This document shows, in pieces, positions 1 through 12,349 of a stretch of DNA of 64,000 nt; positions within the stretch are counted from its first letter, which is position 1; every line of letters starts with the position of its first letter. Below the pieces are notes generated by a model. That model ran no database searches. It saw only the letters and a list, made by a program, of their open reading frames with translations, and was not told where the DNA came from. The stretch comes from Aureobasidium sp. EXF-3400 (Eukaryota; Ascomycota; Dothideomycetes; Dothideales; Saccotheciaceae). The DNA lies in assembly GCA_024195585.1 (NCBI GenBank), contig SWBL01000199.1, positions 29,074-93,073 of the forward strand, written 5' to 3'. Position numbers and translations under genes: made by a program.

Positions 1-998
1 ACCCACTCAGTTGCACTTGAGGCGGTCTCTGCTTTGAAGTGGTATGTTTTGGCATCGGTAACAACAGAGAAAGATGCGCTTTCCTTGTCCTGTCCTTGTA
101 CTGGGGTGATGTCTGCCGAGACGCCATAGCGCAGATCTATGACATCTCTTGGGGAAAATGGAGTTGAAGGGTCCTTGTAGTACGACAAGACATCGCCTTT
201 GAGTACGAACCAGTACTTCTTGTAACGAGGGTTGCGTTGACCACGCTTGGTAAGGTAGCCAGACTTTACTGTGACACCAGTCTTCTTCTGTAGATAGGCA
301 TAGAAGCAGATATGGCGTTGTGTGATATAGATGAAGCCTTGCAGGAGGACACTCTGGAGATACCAGCAGGGATACTTGGCGATGACTTTTTCGGCTTCAT
401 CGAAGTTGAATATATCTTTCAGAGCGTCCGGCAAGGCTACTTGTGTTGTACTCGATGACATGTCTGGGACAGGGCTCGGCTTCCTGCTGGCAGGCTTCCT
501 GATGGTGGACTGTGAAGACTCTAGGTCTGTCCTCGCAAGAGGAGTAGGCTCGGGCGCATCGATAGGCTTGGAGAAGCGAGAAGGAGTCGTGGTGGAGAAG
601 GAACTCGTGGAGACAGGCCGCAAGCCGGGTAATGACTGTACCAGGTTGTTGTCAGAAACTCGTTTGAGGTTATTGTGACGGGGCAGCGGGCTGCGCCGTA
701 GCGGGAGTGTCGAAGTTATGGTGGACTTGTTGGATCTTGTTGGCGGAGTTGGGTTTGTATCGTCGCTATCACTGTCGGCCTCTTGGAGCATGGACCGCAT
801 CGTGTTGGCCTTTGACTGCGTGGCGGCGATGATGCCAAAGACGCTTTGATGCATCAGGGCCATGTCTATGATTTGTGCTCTATCCACCTCTTGGTCTAAA
901 CCTCGGTCTTGATGTGCATCGTCGTCGAAACGGAAGCGTTCAGGCAGCTCCATGGATACTCTTCGATGAGCTTGCGATGTATTGCGATGCGAGGACAT
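1..998 (-). CDS. ATG26: Sterol 3-beta-glucosyltransferase Atg26 (UGT51), N-terminal part, truncated by window edge
   Basis: Reading leftwards from the ATG at 996-998, one open frame runs to the window edge, giving about 332 residues. The first ~195 residues are Ser/Thr-rich and probably disordered. From about residue 197 comes a GRAM segment (KYPCWYLQSVLLQGFIYITQ, then CFYAYLQKKTG), running directly into a PH domain (SGYLTKRGQRNPRYKKYWFV, LKGDVLSYYKDPSTPF, DLRYGVSADI). This GRAM-PH order and wording are characteristic of fungal Atg26. Family knowledge: the enzyme glucosylates ergosterol at membranes and takes part in pexophagy in some fungi, and GRAM/PH bind phosphoinositides. The second GRAM and the UDP-glucosyltransferase domain should lie beyond base 1. 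No intron is needed in this part. The next gene on the same strand is the vacuolar protease. Confidence 0.9.
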   Translation of the reverse strand, partial: MSSHRNTSQAHRRVSMELPERFRFDDDAHQDRGLDQEVDRAQIIDMALMHQSVFGIIAATQSKANTMRSMLQEADSDSDDTNPTPPTRSNKSTITSTLPLRRSPLPRHNNLKRVSDNNLVQSLPGLRPVSTSSFSTTTPSRFSKPIDAPEPTPLARTDLESSQSTIRKPASRKPSPVPDMSSSTTQVALPDALKDIFNFDEAEKVIAKYPCWYLQSVLLQGFIYITQRHICFYAYLQKKTGVTVKSGYLTKRGQRNPRYKKYWFVLKGDVLSYYKDPSTPFSPRDVIDLRYGVSADITPVQGQDKESASFSVVTDAKTYHFKAETASSATEW

Positions 999-1612
999 GA
1001 TGAGCGAAAGGTCGAGTCTATGGCAGAAGCAGGCGAGGACGACCCGACCTGAGTTCCTGATGCAACAACGTGGTCGAGGCACGAGGATAGACTCCTGCAC
1101 GCGCCCCTCAAACCTATTCCTGCTGAATCTGGGGTTAAAGCTCGTGACGGATCGATGGATGAGGAAGAAGAGCTGTCTTTGTCTGTTCAAACATCACTGT
1201 ACTGGCTGGCCTGTTTCGCTGCTACATATGGTATACTGGGACTGGACTGGAGCCTCAAAAGGTTCATACATGTCGGATCTGCACCTTGATAGGCCACAGA
1301 TTACTCGGCCACGAAGGTACCGCGACTTCACCGCCTTTGGGCGTGAAGCCTTCCCCACACATCCAAAGCACGTGCCATCACGTCATCTGATCAATTGACT
1401 CTTGGGTTCTTAGACATGGCATCAGTCAACAGAGACCACACATCGGAAGAGAATAGAGGCAGAGGTTGATGTGAAATTAATACAAAGTTTATGATGGGAC
1501 ATCACATACATAGTTGCGGCAGCCTGCCGGCAAAGTGATACTCGATTACAATCAATAAGCAACGCTGATGCGATTAACCGCTCTCAAATACATCTCCTTT
1601 CGACATCATTAC
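999..1612. other. Intergenic: Atg26 promoter and PEP4 3' flank
   Basis: Both flanking genes run leftwards, so this holds the upstream region of ATG26 and the 3' flank of the protease. An E-box (CACGTG, 1369-1374) and a CRE-like ACGTCA (1380-1385) are visible. No coding pattern was found. Confidence 0.5.
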
Positions 1613-2922
<1,310 letters not shown>

Positions 2923-4028
2923 CTTGTTGTATCTGTATGGGGTTGAGAAATGTGTGGAGGGAAGAAAGATGGAGGGTTGTGGAGGACGGATGGAGAGGTA
3001 GTCGATGGATAGCTTGGTCGGACCAAGACGGTGGTGGCTTCGTCAGTGCACTCCCTCGTGCCTCGTGATTGCGAGACGTCGTGCGTCACTCCAGGCACCC
3101 GCTTTCGAACCATTGCTTCCGTTTCCCGCGGCCGCCAATACAATATTTGCAATTGCAATATTGAACGGGTATTGGCTATGCGTATACTTCCAGCCTCTTG
3201 GATTTATCCCATTATATACAGCACACATTTGCAGTCTGAGTTACAGCACAATTCCACGAGAGGCTGGGCGCCTGTTCATGAGGTCGATTGTGCCTTGCAT
3301 GACTAGCTTCATCCATCCTTCCGCAAACTCCGTTTCGACTGCAAACGGTAGCACTGGGCAACCACACCCAGGCACTTTCGTCCCTCGCCTTGATCTTGCT
3401 GAAGCAGTACCTTTCAAGTCTTTGTTACTTGGACTTTCAGATATTGTCATCACGCTGCTGAGAAATTGTGCTGGACAGGCATTGCCAAAAGAACAGCCCG
3501 AGCGCTCGCGTGCTCAAGTTTTGGTGCAGCCAATCACTCTACGATAAGCTGTCACCAAGGTACTATCTATACGATGTAATCAAACCTGCTCTATCGTGTG
3601 AGACTCGCTTTGGCGCAAGAATCCGTCATAGAACCCTCTGTCCTCATAGCTACTTCTGAAATTCATCGCACTCACAAAGTCAGTTCGGCAAGCAGTCTGA
3701 CGCCGAGAAGTATGGCGCCTGAATACGAGCGATACGGGGCTCACCAATCTCCGACTTACTTGCCAGCCGCTCAACCTTCATAGACATATATACTCGTGCT
3801 ACACACAACAAGTCAACACTTGACTACACCAACCTTAGCGACAAGAGGTATGTTTCGAGTAGTCGTCTTGTTGGCTGCTTCCCACTCATGAAGAATGATC
3901 TGCAAAAACTCCCCGCAAGCAACCATTGCCAGATGAAGTTGAGCAGACGTTCCACCAACCATTCAAAGTGCAATAATATTGACGTTGGTGAATTCTGGAT
4001 CTGACACGCTTCATAGCTATAGCTAGAG
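2923..4028. other. Divergent promoter region between PEP4 and 2H phosphoesterase
   Basis: This serves two genes transcribed outward. A CCAAT box lies at 3135-3139, and an AT-rich near-palindrome follows at 3141-3163 (10-bp perfect core TGCAATTGCA flanked by AATATT arms, with one extra T). A 180-codon open frame at 3005-3547 has no recognisable domain and looks like chance. Confidence 0.5.
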
Positions 4029-5155
4029 ATGGTTGCTACGTACACTTTTGAAGACCTTTCTGGTCCAACACCTACTATGTCAGATAACCCATATGACGGC
4101 CTCATAGAAGCTTGCCACGACAATGCTGTAGGTGGACTGTCTTTCTCGTGATATCTCAGGCCTGACGACATGTAGGTCGAAATTCAAGCTCGCTATGAGA
4201 CTCATCGTGGCAACCGAGGCGCGCAACAGAAGGAGAAGCTCACCTCTTCAGACTTTGCAGGTGTCACTGTCGATACCATCCTCGCGAAGCTGGAAGATCA
4301 GACCATCGAACCCGGCTTTAAAGACCCAAGAAATTGCCTTGTGTTTTGGGCTCGTCCTCCGCCACATATCAAGGCTGTCATTGCAGAAGTGCAGAAAAGA
4401 CTCAAGGCAGTCCTCCCCAGTAAGCATTTGCTTTCTCTAGACCACAAGCACAACTAGCTAACAACGAGCCTGCGAATTTACAGATCTGTGGACAATGCCA
4501 CAAGACAACCTGCATATGACAGCTCTAGAAATCACTCATTCTTTGACCGCCCCAGAGATCGATGAGCTAGTCGAACAAATCCGCCCAGGAATTCCCTCCA
4601 TCACAGATTACACCTACGCCCACCGAGCCCGTGTAGTCAAACCATCGCTCTCCTATGACGCTCAAGCATTTGCCTTGTCTTTCCTCCCTGCAGCCGGTGA
4701 GCCCTGCACCGCGGATCCCTCTCGCAAACCCCAAGACGACGACTACACATATCACCACTTGCGTCGCGACCTCTACGCCCTGAGTTCCGCCACTAGCGTC
4801 AAGGTTGCGAGTAGATATGTTGTGCCGTCTGCTCACTTGACTGTGGGTCGTTTCATCAAGACCTCTGATACGGAAACTGCAGAGGGTAAGGTCGATCATG
4901 CTCGTATGCAAGAGCTCGTGAAGACTGTTGATGAGGTTAATGAATGGCTCAAGGCCGAGTTCTGGCCTGTGGAAGGCAAGGGTATCAAGGCTGGCGGCGA
5001 ATGGATTGTTGGCGAAGGAAAGGGTCTTGACAACCGCAAGGGCGCACTCTGGTATTACTTTTCGTCTCCGATCCATTTGTCATCTTGTTTTGCTAATCCC
5101 GTTCTTTACTAGGTACGGCACTGGAGAGACCATCAGACTAGGCAAGGGATTCTAA
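4029..5155 (+). CDS. 2H phosphoesterase superfamily protein (RNA ligase/cyclic nucleotide phosphodiesterase-like)
   Basis: Four exons: 4029-4127, 4176-4419, 4484-5051 and 5113-5155. Introns of 48, 64 and 61 bp have GTAGGT, GTAAGC and GTATTA donors. They join in frame to 317 residues. The two signature H-x-T motifs are H125-M-T127 (in LPNLWTMPQDNLHMTALEIT) and H232-L-T234 (SAHLTVGRF), about 105 residues apart. These give the paired catalytic histidines of the 2H fold, which typically hydrolyses 2',3'-cyclic or 1'',2''-cyclic phosphates. The FKDPRNCLVFWARPPPHIKA segment before the first motif is typical of the fungal family. The physiological substrate is unknown. There is no signal peptide or membrane segment, so it is probably cytosolic or nuclear. 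Confidence 0.8.
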
Positions 5156-6053
5156 GTGGTCATATCGCTACATTCACGATGTTTGCTTTCCGCTCGTATG
5201 CATCCACAAATACAGAGATTCGCATTGACGTTTGCTAGAAAACACCTCTGGCATAGAAAGATGCCTTGCTTACACCAACAAAAGATAGACAACACATTAT
5301 TTCATGCAAATCTCTTACTGAGCAGGCTGGACTACATATCTCACCAATCCATCAAGAACGTGATAATCAGTGTTCTCAACATCTACCCTTCATCTCAGCA
5401 TGCCATTCGACACTGCATCTCTATTCCAAGACCAACTCTCAGCCAAAACAAGACCACTTTCCCAAAACAGCATTAACTGCGAAGTCCCTTCGATCCGCCC
5501 TAAGCATACGCACCCTCCCCGTGTGCAAAAGTGTGTAACTTTCTTCGTACTCCCACTACAGTAAAGAGCAAAGTATACACTCATAAAAAGGCACGAATGT
5601 GTTCGGGAATGCAGGCGTGGCCACAGAGAGCCGATAAATTGCCGCCTCTCAATGGGCACTGTCCTCTAATCCCTATAGTTCTATGCATTGTTATAGCTGC
5701 ATGCGTTACATACTTTAGTAAAAAGCACGGGCAATATTTTACCAAGCATTTCGACTCCATAAGATGCGTTGCGGCAGAGGGTCATAACAGCTATGGGTTG
5801 CAGTAGGTACGGTTCGGAGAAACGGCAGTAGTTGGAGTTCACATCATCTCGTCTTCCAGCCGTTAGGCTATGCGTAGAATATGACAGAAGGAAGCGGTTA
5901 GGAACCAGGTAGTACCAGCATACGCGTCATGTCAAGTAATCCCATATTAAACCCTACACATGGGCACACACGTCTGTGAGCTGTCGAGTATTGAAAGGGA
6001 TAGTATTCATCAAGGCTCACTGCGTAGAAAGATAAAACAAACAGGTTAGGCAG
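5156..6053. other. Convergent intergenic region containing repeat copy A
   Basis: This lies between two genes whose 3' ends face each other. Apart from the dispersed repeat copy at 5546-5735, it holds only short frames without recognisable domains. Confidence 0.5.
5546..5735 (+). repeat. Dispersed repeat, copy A (most diverged)
   Basis: Oriented as copy B. It shares CGTACTCC at the start, an ACTCATAAAAAGGCAC block, AGAGCCG, a (T)TGCCGCCTCTCAATGGGCAC block matching TTGTCGCTTCTCAGTGGACG in B, then TATAGCTGCATGCGTTACAT and GCACGGGCA at the end. By eye it is markedly more diverged from B than C is. No frame is conserved between copies. Confidence 0.6.
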
Positions 6054-7648
6054 TTACACCTTAGCAGCAATCTTGGTCCCTGCCAGAACAATCCTTGCGG
6101 CCAGAATCGTGCAAGCACCACTCAGAGCCATGATGCCGCCGAAGATCTGAAGACCCGTGTACTTGCCATCCCAATGAGTAATCAGAGCTCCACCAATAGG
6201 GTTACTGCACAATGCTGCAAACGAGATAATCGCAAACACTGTACCATTTCTGACTCCAATCTCTCTCACGTCTGAAATCTGGGCAACCAAAGAGGGAGCA
6301 AGAGAGACAAAGGAGCCGCTGCCGAAGCCATAAAGAGCGGCGAAGGTGATGATGGGAGCGTTAGACGCTGCTGGTAGCCATAGAGCGAGTATCAAGATAC
6401 CTGCAAATGCCATCATGATGGTCATGACATTGTATCGACCGATCTTGTCTGCCGCAACGCCAGGCAACACACGACCGAAGAAAGACGCGCCATTCAAGAT
6501 GGGAACCAGATACTCGGCAAGTCTCGACGACATGCCCAGAGTCTCTGCTTGAAGGATCAGATAGTTAATCGGGAGAAACATCGCAAAGAAGAAAAAGAAG
6601 CTTCCCAGCACGGTCAGCAAGTATGGTGTTTCCTTGAGGGGGCGGATAAATTGCATGATGTGGAACAGTTTTGGTCGAGGAGGGAGGCGTGACTTGACAG
6701 TTGCGTTGGCGACAAGCATAAGTGCGAGAATGAGGAACCCGCAGACGCGCATCGTCCAACCAAATCCAATCCTGGGAATTAGTTTGTTGACCATGATTGG
6801 GAAGATCACGCCGCCTGTAGAAGATCCAGCAGCCATGATACCGAAGGCTGCAGCACGCTTCTTGAAGAACCAAGTGGGCATCACACTCATTGCTATCGAG
6901 TTGGTCAGTAACGTTTTCTGAGTTTGAGACGAAAGATACACACCTGGATAGAAGCACATGCTTGCTCCAACAGCACTGCAGATACCCTGGGAAAGCATGA
7001 TCTGATAGTAGTCTTTGGCAAGACTGGCCATCATAACACCAAAGACGTGAAGGCAAGTTCCAATCAGCAAAATGTATCTAGGACCATAGCTGTCGAAGAA
7101 GTAACCGATGAAAGGCCCAAGGAAGAACATCAAGAAGGTTTCCATGGATGGGATCCATGACACTGTGCTTGGGCTGTCTCCTCGTAATTGATGTGTTTCA
7201 TAGTATTCTTGGAAGACTCCGATGCCTGAGGACGGTCAGCAAGACGTTCGACAGAAGATGCAGACCAGTATGGCTGTTGATAGCCAGGAAAAGGGTGAAT
7301 GCAAGATATATAATTCTCAAGAAAGAGAAGCAGTAACTCACAATTGATCCATCCGAAACTGCAAAACATGCAGCAAAAAGCACCCAACACAACTAACCAT
7401 GCATCACGCCCACCATCAGGATTGTTTCTAGGGTCAAATGCCGGCGGCTGTGTAGCAACTGCATCTCGTTGACCATCATCTCCAAGTGTGGGTCTTTCGG
7501 CCGTAGCGACTGCTCCCTTCTCCTCATCAAACTTGCCGTCTTTCTCGCCCTGCTCCAGCTGCAGCAATTCTGGTTTTGAGCCCATGACTGTATCCCGGAA
7601 TGTTGAGTGCGAAGACTGTGTCTCGAAAGTGTGCTGTTGTGCTACCAT
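6054..7648 (-). CDS. MFS transporter, monocarboxylate-porter type (SLC16/Mch-like)
   Basis: Exons 7648-7342, 7225-6944 and 6892-6054 join to 475 residues. Introns are 7226-7341 and 6893-6943. The ~80-residue acidic N-terminus precedes the first membrane helix (DAWLVVLGAFCCMFCSFGW, then INCIGVFQEYY). About 12 hydrophobic helices follow. The IGVFQEYYETHQL-type segment and PTWFFKKRAAAFGI after helix 4 are typical of fungal monocarboxylate-type porters, and a long cytosolic loop separates the two halves. Family knowledge: such proteins sit in the plasma membrane or organelles and may carry monocarboxylates or riboflavin; the substrate cannot be read from sequence. An in-frame ATG at 7702 would add 18 residues; 7648 was preferred on position. 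The 51-bp second intron is a multiple of three without a stop. Confidence 0.85.
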
Positions 7649-8669
7649 TGTCGATCGGCCATATCTATGCGTTGGGCAGTACCGGACAGCAGGAAACGCC
7701 AAAGTATAATCGTGGATAGTCAGGAAAGTCTAACAAGAAGAAATGTCCAGTCGTCGTAATGCCTCGCCTTGATCGGATAGAGATGAAAGTGATAGGAACA
7801 AGGAAGATGAAAGTGATAGGAACAAGGAAGTAGCCCTGGAGAAGGCGATGGAAAAAGAAGTGACGATGGCGGAGTATAGAGATGGACCTACCATGTTATA
7901 GTCCTGCTAGAATAGCCCTGAGATCCCCATTAATCAAGCGACTCGGGCGTAGCAATCGTCAACACATCACAGTAACTGCTCTCTCGGCCGAACGACTCTT
8001 GAACACGCACGCCCATAATATGTAGCTCTTCTCTTCTGACTCGTCCAGAATCCTACGAACGTTTAGAACACCTCTGTCCGAACCGAGTAATATAGATGTC
8101 GCTCTCGGGCACCCCGAACTTGCCGCCAGTCCCCATACTCGTGGGGAAGCGACTTGCTAACCACGATTGCTTGATGATCAGCGAGATAGCCTTTCGGGTT
8201 CAGAACGAACACCCTTCTGCTTTTGCTGCGAAGTGCTTCCGCACGTAAGTGCAAAGTGAGGAGACGCGGCACAGTTTGGTCCGGGGGATTGATCTTGACC
8301 CCACCAGCCCACGCCCTTGTTGTCGCATGCAGATATAACGGTTGTTGACCAGGTTGTATTATGCCTCAAACTATGGTTCGGAAGTTGAGGCTGGTGGAAG
8401 AACGAGGGACGTTGGTAGACAAATGCTTAGTTGAGCACAATGATTAATCGTTCGTACGATTTCATAGTATCTAGCAAAGTAACAAAGAGAAGCATATAAA
8501 CTCCGGTCCTCATATCGTCCCATCTGCCGGTGCTATGCGCAATAATAAAAAGAGTGCCATACTTCCCATGCAGTGTCGTCAACATAATGTACTAGGGCAA
8601 AGGGATGCATAAAACAATGATCACACCCCTGCGTGTCTTGCGCCCCAACTCCGTCCCGCATCCATCGTC
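7649..8669. other. Intergenic: MFS promoter with a 24-bp tandem repeat
   Basis: Upstream of the transporter and downstream of the NYN gene. It holds a perfect 24-bp tandem duplication at 7781-7828. The minus-strand frame at 8063-8272 has no recognisable domain. Otherwise nothing was seen. Confidence 0.5.
7781..7828. repeat. Perfect 24-bp tandem duplication
   Basis: The unit AGATGAAAGTGATAGG followed by AACAAGGA occurs twice head to tail (7781-7804 and 7805-7828) without mismatch, about 130 bp upstream of the transporter start. Confidence 0.9.
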
Positions 8670-10502
8670 TCACATGTCGAGCAGTTCCTCAGCATAGGTG
8701 TCCAGTTCAATGATTCTGAATCGGCCATCCCACTTCTTCTGCCAGGCTGCTTTCTTGTAAGCCAAACTAATGTTCTTGCTCCAGCTAACAAGCTCGACCT
8801 TCCATCCCTTCTTCAAGGCACGTTCGGCCATCTTGAGGAAGCCTTCGGAATACTCAGCCTGGGCAGCATCGCCGGTGGCCAGCACCATGGTAGAGGGAGT
8901 CTCGGTGTCAACAATAGATTCCATCATTTTCAGGTGGATGATCTCGTCGACTCCTTGCTCGATGTACCTCTCGGGAGCGTAGACAGGACCAGTGTTGCTC
9001 GTTTCTGAGCCACTGCCGGCGCTATCTCCTCCAGTGCTGGTACCGCTCTTGTAGCTACCGCTGCGTCTGCGCCACTTCTTCTCCTGTTCCTGGAAATATT
9101 TCTGGCGTTCGGTGAGCTCTCGCGCTTTGAGCACCTTATCCAGGATGTTGCATTCGTAGCCGACACGATGAGCCACATCGAATGCGGCCATGTGGGGCTT
9201 CGAACCAACCAGGCATCGTTTGGCGACAGGTCTGCGACGCTCCATGAGCAGAGCCAATGCATCGAAGGAAAGGTCCACCTTAGGGACATGAACGTTCGGC
9301 GGAATGTTTCTTGCACGCTTGAGCTGGTCGTGGAAACCGATAAAAATGTTCGAGGCGTCAACGAAGACATGAATGCCCTTGGGGTCATTTGAGTGTGTAA
9401 TTGAGTTTGCGGGACTAACGAGACTGGCCCTGTCCTCATAGAAGTCACCAATGATCTTCAGAAGTAGGGCCCAGTTGCGGTCCTCGCCAGAACGAACAGT
9501 TTTGGGCTGAATTGCCGAACGGTTGTTCTTGATGGGAGTTTCGCTGACTTGCTGAACCTTGTGGAAAGGGTTTGCGTTGGCGTCGGTGGATTTGTAAGGA
9601 GTTGAGGTTGTACGTGTGGGTTGTACAGATGCAGGAAGCAGAGAGGAAGTCTTAGTAGCGAATGGAGTCGAAACTGGCCATCGCTTCTTGAATTCCTTCT
9701 GATGCTTGGACTCTGGCGTTTTGGGTAGCGAGTCAAAGTGCAGTGGCTCTGGTTGAGCTGGTGCAGATGATTTCTTCTCCTGTTGAGTAGTCTTTGTTGA
9801 ACTGGTAGTGTCTTTGAACACAGGTTTCGGGATTGGTGTCTTCTCAGGACTCGAAGGGCGGTGGGCCTTGCCAACGAGTTCAGCGGAAACAATGTGGGCG
9901 CTAGCCTTTCGAGCTGGCGTGTCGTAGAAAGAAGGGATGTCAAGCTCAGGCTCGTCGGCGTCGCTGGTATACTTTGCAGCACCGGCAGCTAGTCTTTGTT
10001 CCCGCTCTTTTTTGTTCTTCTTTTGTCGTTGCTTCTTGGTCAACTTCTTTTCGTCTTCGTCTTCCAATGGCGCGTAATCGGTAAGATCGCCAAGATTGAC
10101 TTCATCTCTCCACTTGATGCCGCCCTTGGCGATACGCTTGCTCGGGGTTCCATATGCGGCGCCGTCACTGGCATAATCGGCCTTCTCGGGCATGCGCTGT
10201 TGAAGGGTTGGCGAGGCATTGGCAGGCTTCGGTGCGGGTGAATTGACGGGAGTGCCTAGATATTGCCAGATCTTGCCAAAATCTCCCAATGACACACCCT
10301 CGTCCACGGCGTGGAAGTTCTGTAACGGTGAGGCAAGTGGCAGTGAGGAAAAGCCATTCAGACTGTCATGCTTGGTGATCGAGGGCCGTCGCGGCACATC
10401 CTTGGCTTGAGCATTGGGCGGAGCATTGGAGGGCGAAAGTGTGTTGATCAGCTCGAAGACATTAGAGAGATCCCATGGCTTGGTAGACTGTACAGCAGCC
10501 AT
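8670..10502 (-). CDS. NYN-domain (PIN-like) putative ribonuclease
   Basis: A single exon of 610 residues. Residues 1-370 are low complexity, with a basic KKLTKKQRQKKNKKEREQR stretch near 150-170. The C-terminal NYN domain starts at about 373 with HVFVDASNIFIGF, giving the first conserved acidic residue. EQGVDEIIHLKMMESI follows at about 515 and LATGDAAQAEYSEGFLKMAE at about 540, supplying the other acidic residues, then KGWKVELVSWSKNISLAY. A basic charged and Ser/Gly-rich insertion (about 455-510) splits the domain. Family knowledge: NYN domains share the PIN fold, bind metal through acidic residues and cut RNA; the human relative MARF1 acts in mRNA decay. No partner or target can be read here. 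It is transcribed divergently from the mitochondrial carrier. Confidence 0.82.
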   Translation of the reverse strand: MAAVQSTKPWDLSNVFELINTLSPSNAPPNAQAKDVPRRPSITKHDSLNGFSSLPLASPLQNFHAVDEGVSLGDFGKIWQYLGTPVNSPAPKPANASPTLQQRMPEKADYASDGAAYGTPSKRIAKGGIKWRDEVNLGDLTDYAPLEDEDEKKLTKKQRQKKNKKEREQRLAAGAAKYTSDADEPELDIPSFYDTPARKASAHIVSAELVGKAHRPSSPEKTPIPKPVFKDTTSSTKTTQQEKKSSAPAQPEPLHFDSLPKTPESKHQKEFKKRWPVSTPFATKTSSLLPASVQPTRTTSTPYKSTDANANPFHKVQQVSETPIKNNRSAIQPKTVRSGEDRNWALLLKIIGDFYEDRASLVSPANSITHSNDPKGIHVFVDASNIFIGFHDQLKRARNIPPNVHVPKVDLSFDALALLMERRRPVAKRCLVGSKPHMAAFDVAHRVGYECNILDKVLKARELTERQKYFQEQEKKWRRRSGSYKSGTSTGGDSAGSGSETSNTGPVYAPERYIEQGVDEIIHLKMMESIVDTETPSTMVLATGDAAQAEYSEGFLKMAERALKKGWKVELVSWSKNISLAYKKAAWQKKWDGRFRIIELDTYAEELLDM

Positions 10503-11226
10503 GAGCGGCGTATGGACAGGAGGTAGCGACGTGTGTATGGGCTGTAGTGGGGGTGGTTGAGTGGCAATGAGCGTGGGCTAGATATGGCGGATGCGAGAGT
10601 GATAGACGAAGGGTGAGCAAGGCTCGAGGAGGGTAGTGGTGTTGTTTGTGCGAGCGAGAGAGCTGCACATAATAATATGTATCCTGTCGTGTTCTAGAAG
10701 GCGAAGAAGGCAAATGTCAATTGACCGCTTGCCAATGTAGTCATCCATTGCCCCACATCAACACCCAATGACCGCCAAACACCTTCTGGCACCGCCACCG
10801 CAACCCTGATAACAAGCACTTGCTTTCATCTTTGTTCAGATCACTTATTACAAGTACAATAACAGTCTCAACTGCTCGTCCATCCGACGATAAATCGCTG
10901 CGATGGAAAATGAAGTCTCAGGACTCAGATGATTAATAGTATCGAATTTGTTATGACTTCCATCCATTCATCCTGCAATGCGAGACAATCTCCTCGAGTA
11001 CCACAAATTACGAACTTGCAAAGAGCAACAACCACGTCCATAGCTTCCTACTACACGAATCATGTATCAATCCTACCCAAATCTACAACATATCTATGCA
11101 GAGCTTAACTCTCCGGTTATCTCGTACGAATCCGCTTGAAGCCTCGGGTCTCGAATCCACCCCAGACATGTCTGTTTTACACTCCCACGTCTTCATACCA
11201 CTTCTACCACCATTCACCAGAACCAG
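10503..11226. other. Divergent promoter region
   Basis: Shared upstream region of the NYN gene (left) and the mitochondrial carrier (right). Pyrimidine-rich leader sequence lies directly before the carrier start. No other gene was seen. Confidence 0.5.
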
Positions 11227-12349
11227 ATGTCCGCCGACTTCTGGGCCGGCTACGTGTCAGGAGCCGCCGGCATAATAATCGGCAATCCCCTCGATGTTGT
11301 CAAGGTAAACCTGCAACGAGGAGACAGAGGACCACCGTTACTCGCGCCAAGCACAACACCAACAACACCGCCAATTCTACCATCCCCCTCAACAGCACCA
11401 ACAGCTTTACAAACAACCAATGCAGCCAAAAACCTCTCTACCTTGCTCAAAGGCACAGCTGCTCCAATCCTCGGCTATGGCGCCTTGAACGCCCTGATGT
11501 TTATAACTTACAATCGTTGCATGGAAACCTTACATCAAGACCCTGCTCACCCTTCCTCTCTATCCAAAACCTGGCTTGCTGGTGCTTTGGGAGGCTTAGC
11601 CACTTTCCTCGTCTCTGCACCTACAGAGTTGATAAAGTGCAGAGCGCAGGTCAGTGGCACAGAACACAGTTCTTGGCACATCGCGAAGGAGCTGTGGAAG
11701 GAGAGAGGCTTGAGAGGTTTGTATTGGGGTGGTGGAGTCACCAGTGTGAGGGATAGTGTGGGCTATGGGTTTTAGTAGGTCTCTTCTCTCTTTCTGCTTT
11801 TCTCACTAAAGAGTAGGCCATGCGCGAAGATAAATGTACTAAAGATTATGTGTAGTTTTTGGTCATATGAGCTGAGTAAGAGAGTCTTGATCTCGGAAAA
11901 CCCTGATGCGGAAAAGCCAGAATGGATGACTATCTTGCTTTGTGGTGGCATCGCTGGCGTGGTAACTTGGGCCTCTGTGTTTCCATTAGGTATAATGGAC
12001 CCCCATCTTCCTTAAAGTTTTGGAGGTCGACACGACAGATGCTGATAATTAGCAACCAGATGTCATCAAGACGAGAGTGCAGACACAAGGCATGTCGAGA
12101 CCTCCGGCTGGCATGGTCTCTGGTGAGCAGTCTGAATTGCTTCCGCCTAGAGACTCGGGACGGTTGGGCACTATACAGGTTGCAAGACAAGCTTATCGAG
12201 AAGAGGGTCTATCTGTCTTCTTTCGCGGGCTGGGTGTTTGCAGTTTCAGAGCTTTCTTTGTCAACGCTGTACAGTGGGCAGTGTACGAATGGATGATGCA
12301 CATCTTACTACCCTCAAAGGCTGGGCCGAACTCAAATAAACACGATTAG
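11227..12349 (+). CDS. Mitochondrial carrier (SLC25) family protein
   Basis: Exons 11227-11774, 11856-11989 and 12060-12349 join to 323 residues. Introns have GTAGGT and GTATAA donors, the second with a GCTGATAAT branch region. Three repeats each carry the carrier signature: NPLDVVKVNLQ near 20, APTELIKCRAQ near 140 and FPLDVIKTRVQ near 225. The second has Glu instead of Asp. Family knowledge: the inner mitochondrial membrane transporter fold has six helices and exchanges metabolites. The sequence is closest in character to the carnitine/ornithine-type subfamily, but substrate assignment would need contact-site comparison. A Pro/Thr-rich insertion (about residues 36-62) lengthens the matrix loop of repeat 1. 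Confidence 0.9.

Noticed and set aside
3005..3547. 180-codon plus-strand open frame upstream of PEP4
   Set aside because: No recognisable domain, composition unlike neighbouring genes, and it lies in the shared promoter of two real genes; most likely chance.
8063..8272. Minus frame with a weak protein-like look (FVLNPKGYLADH)
   Set aside because: Too short, no domain, no plausible splice partners found.
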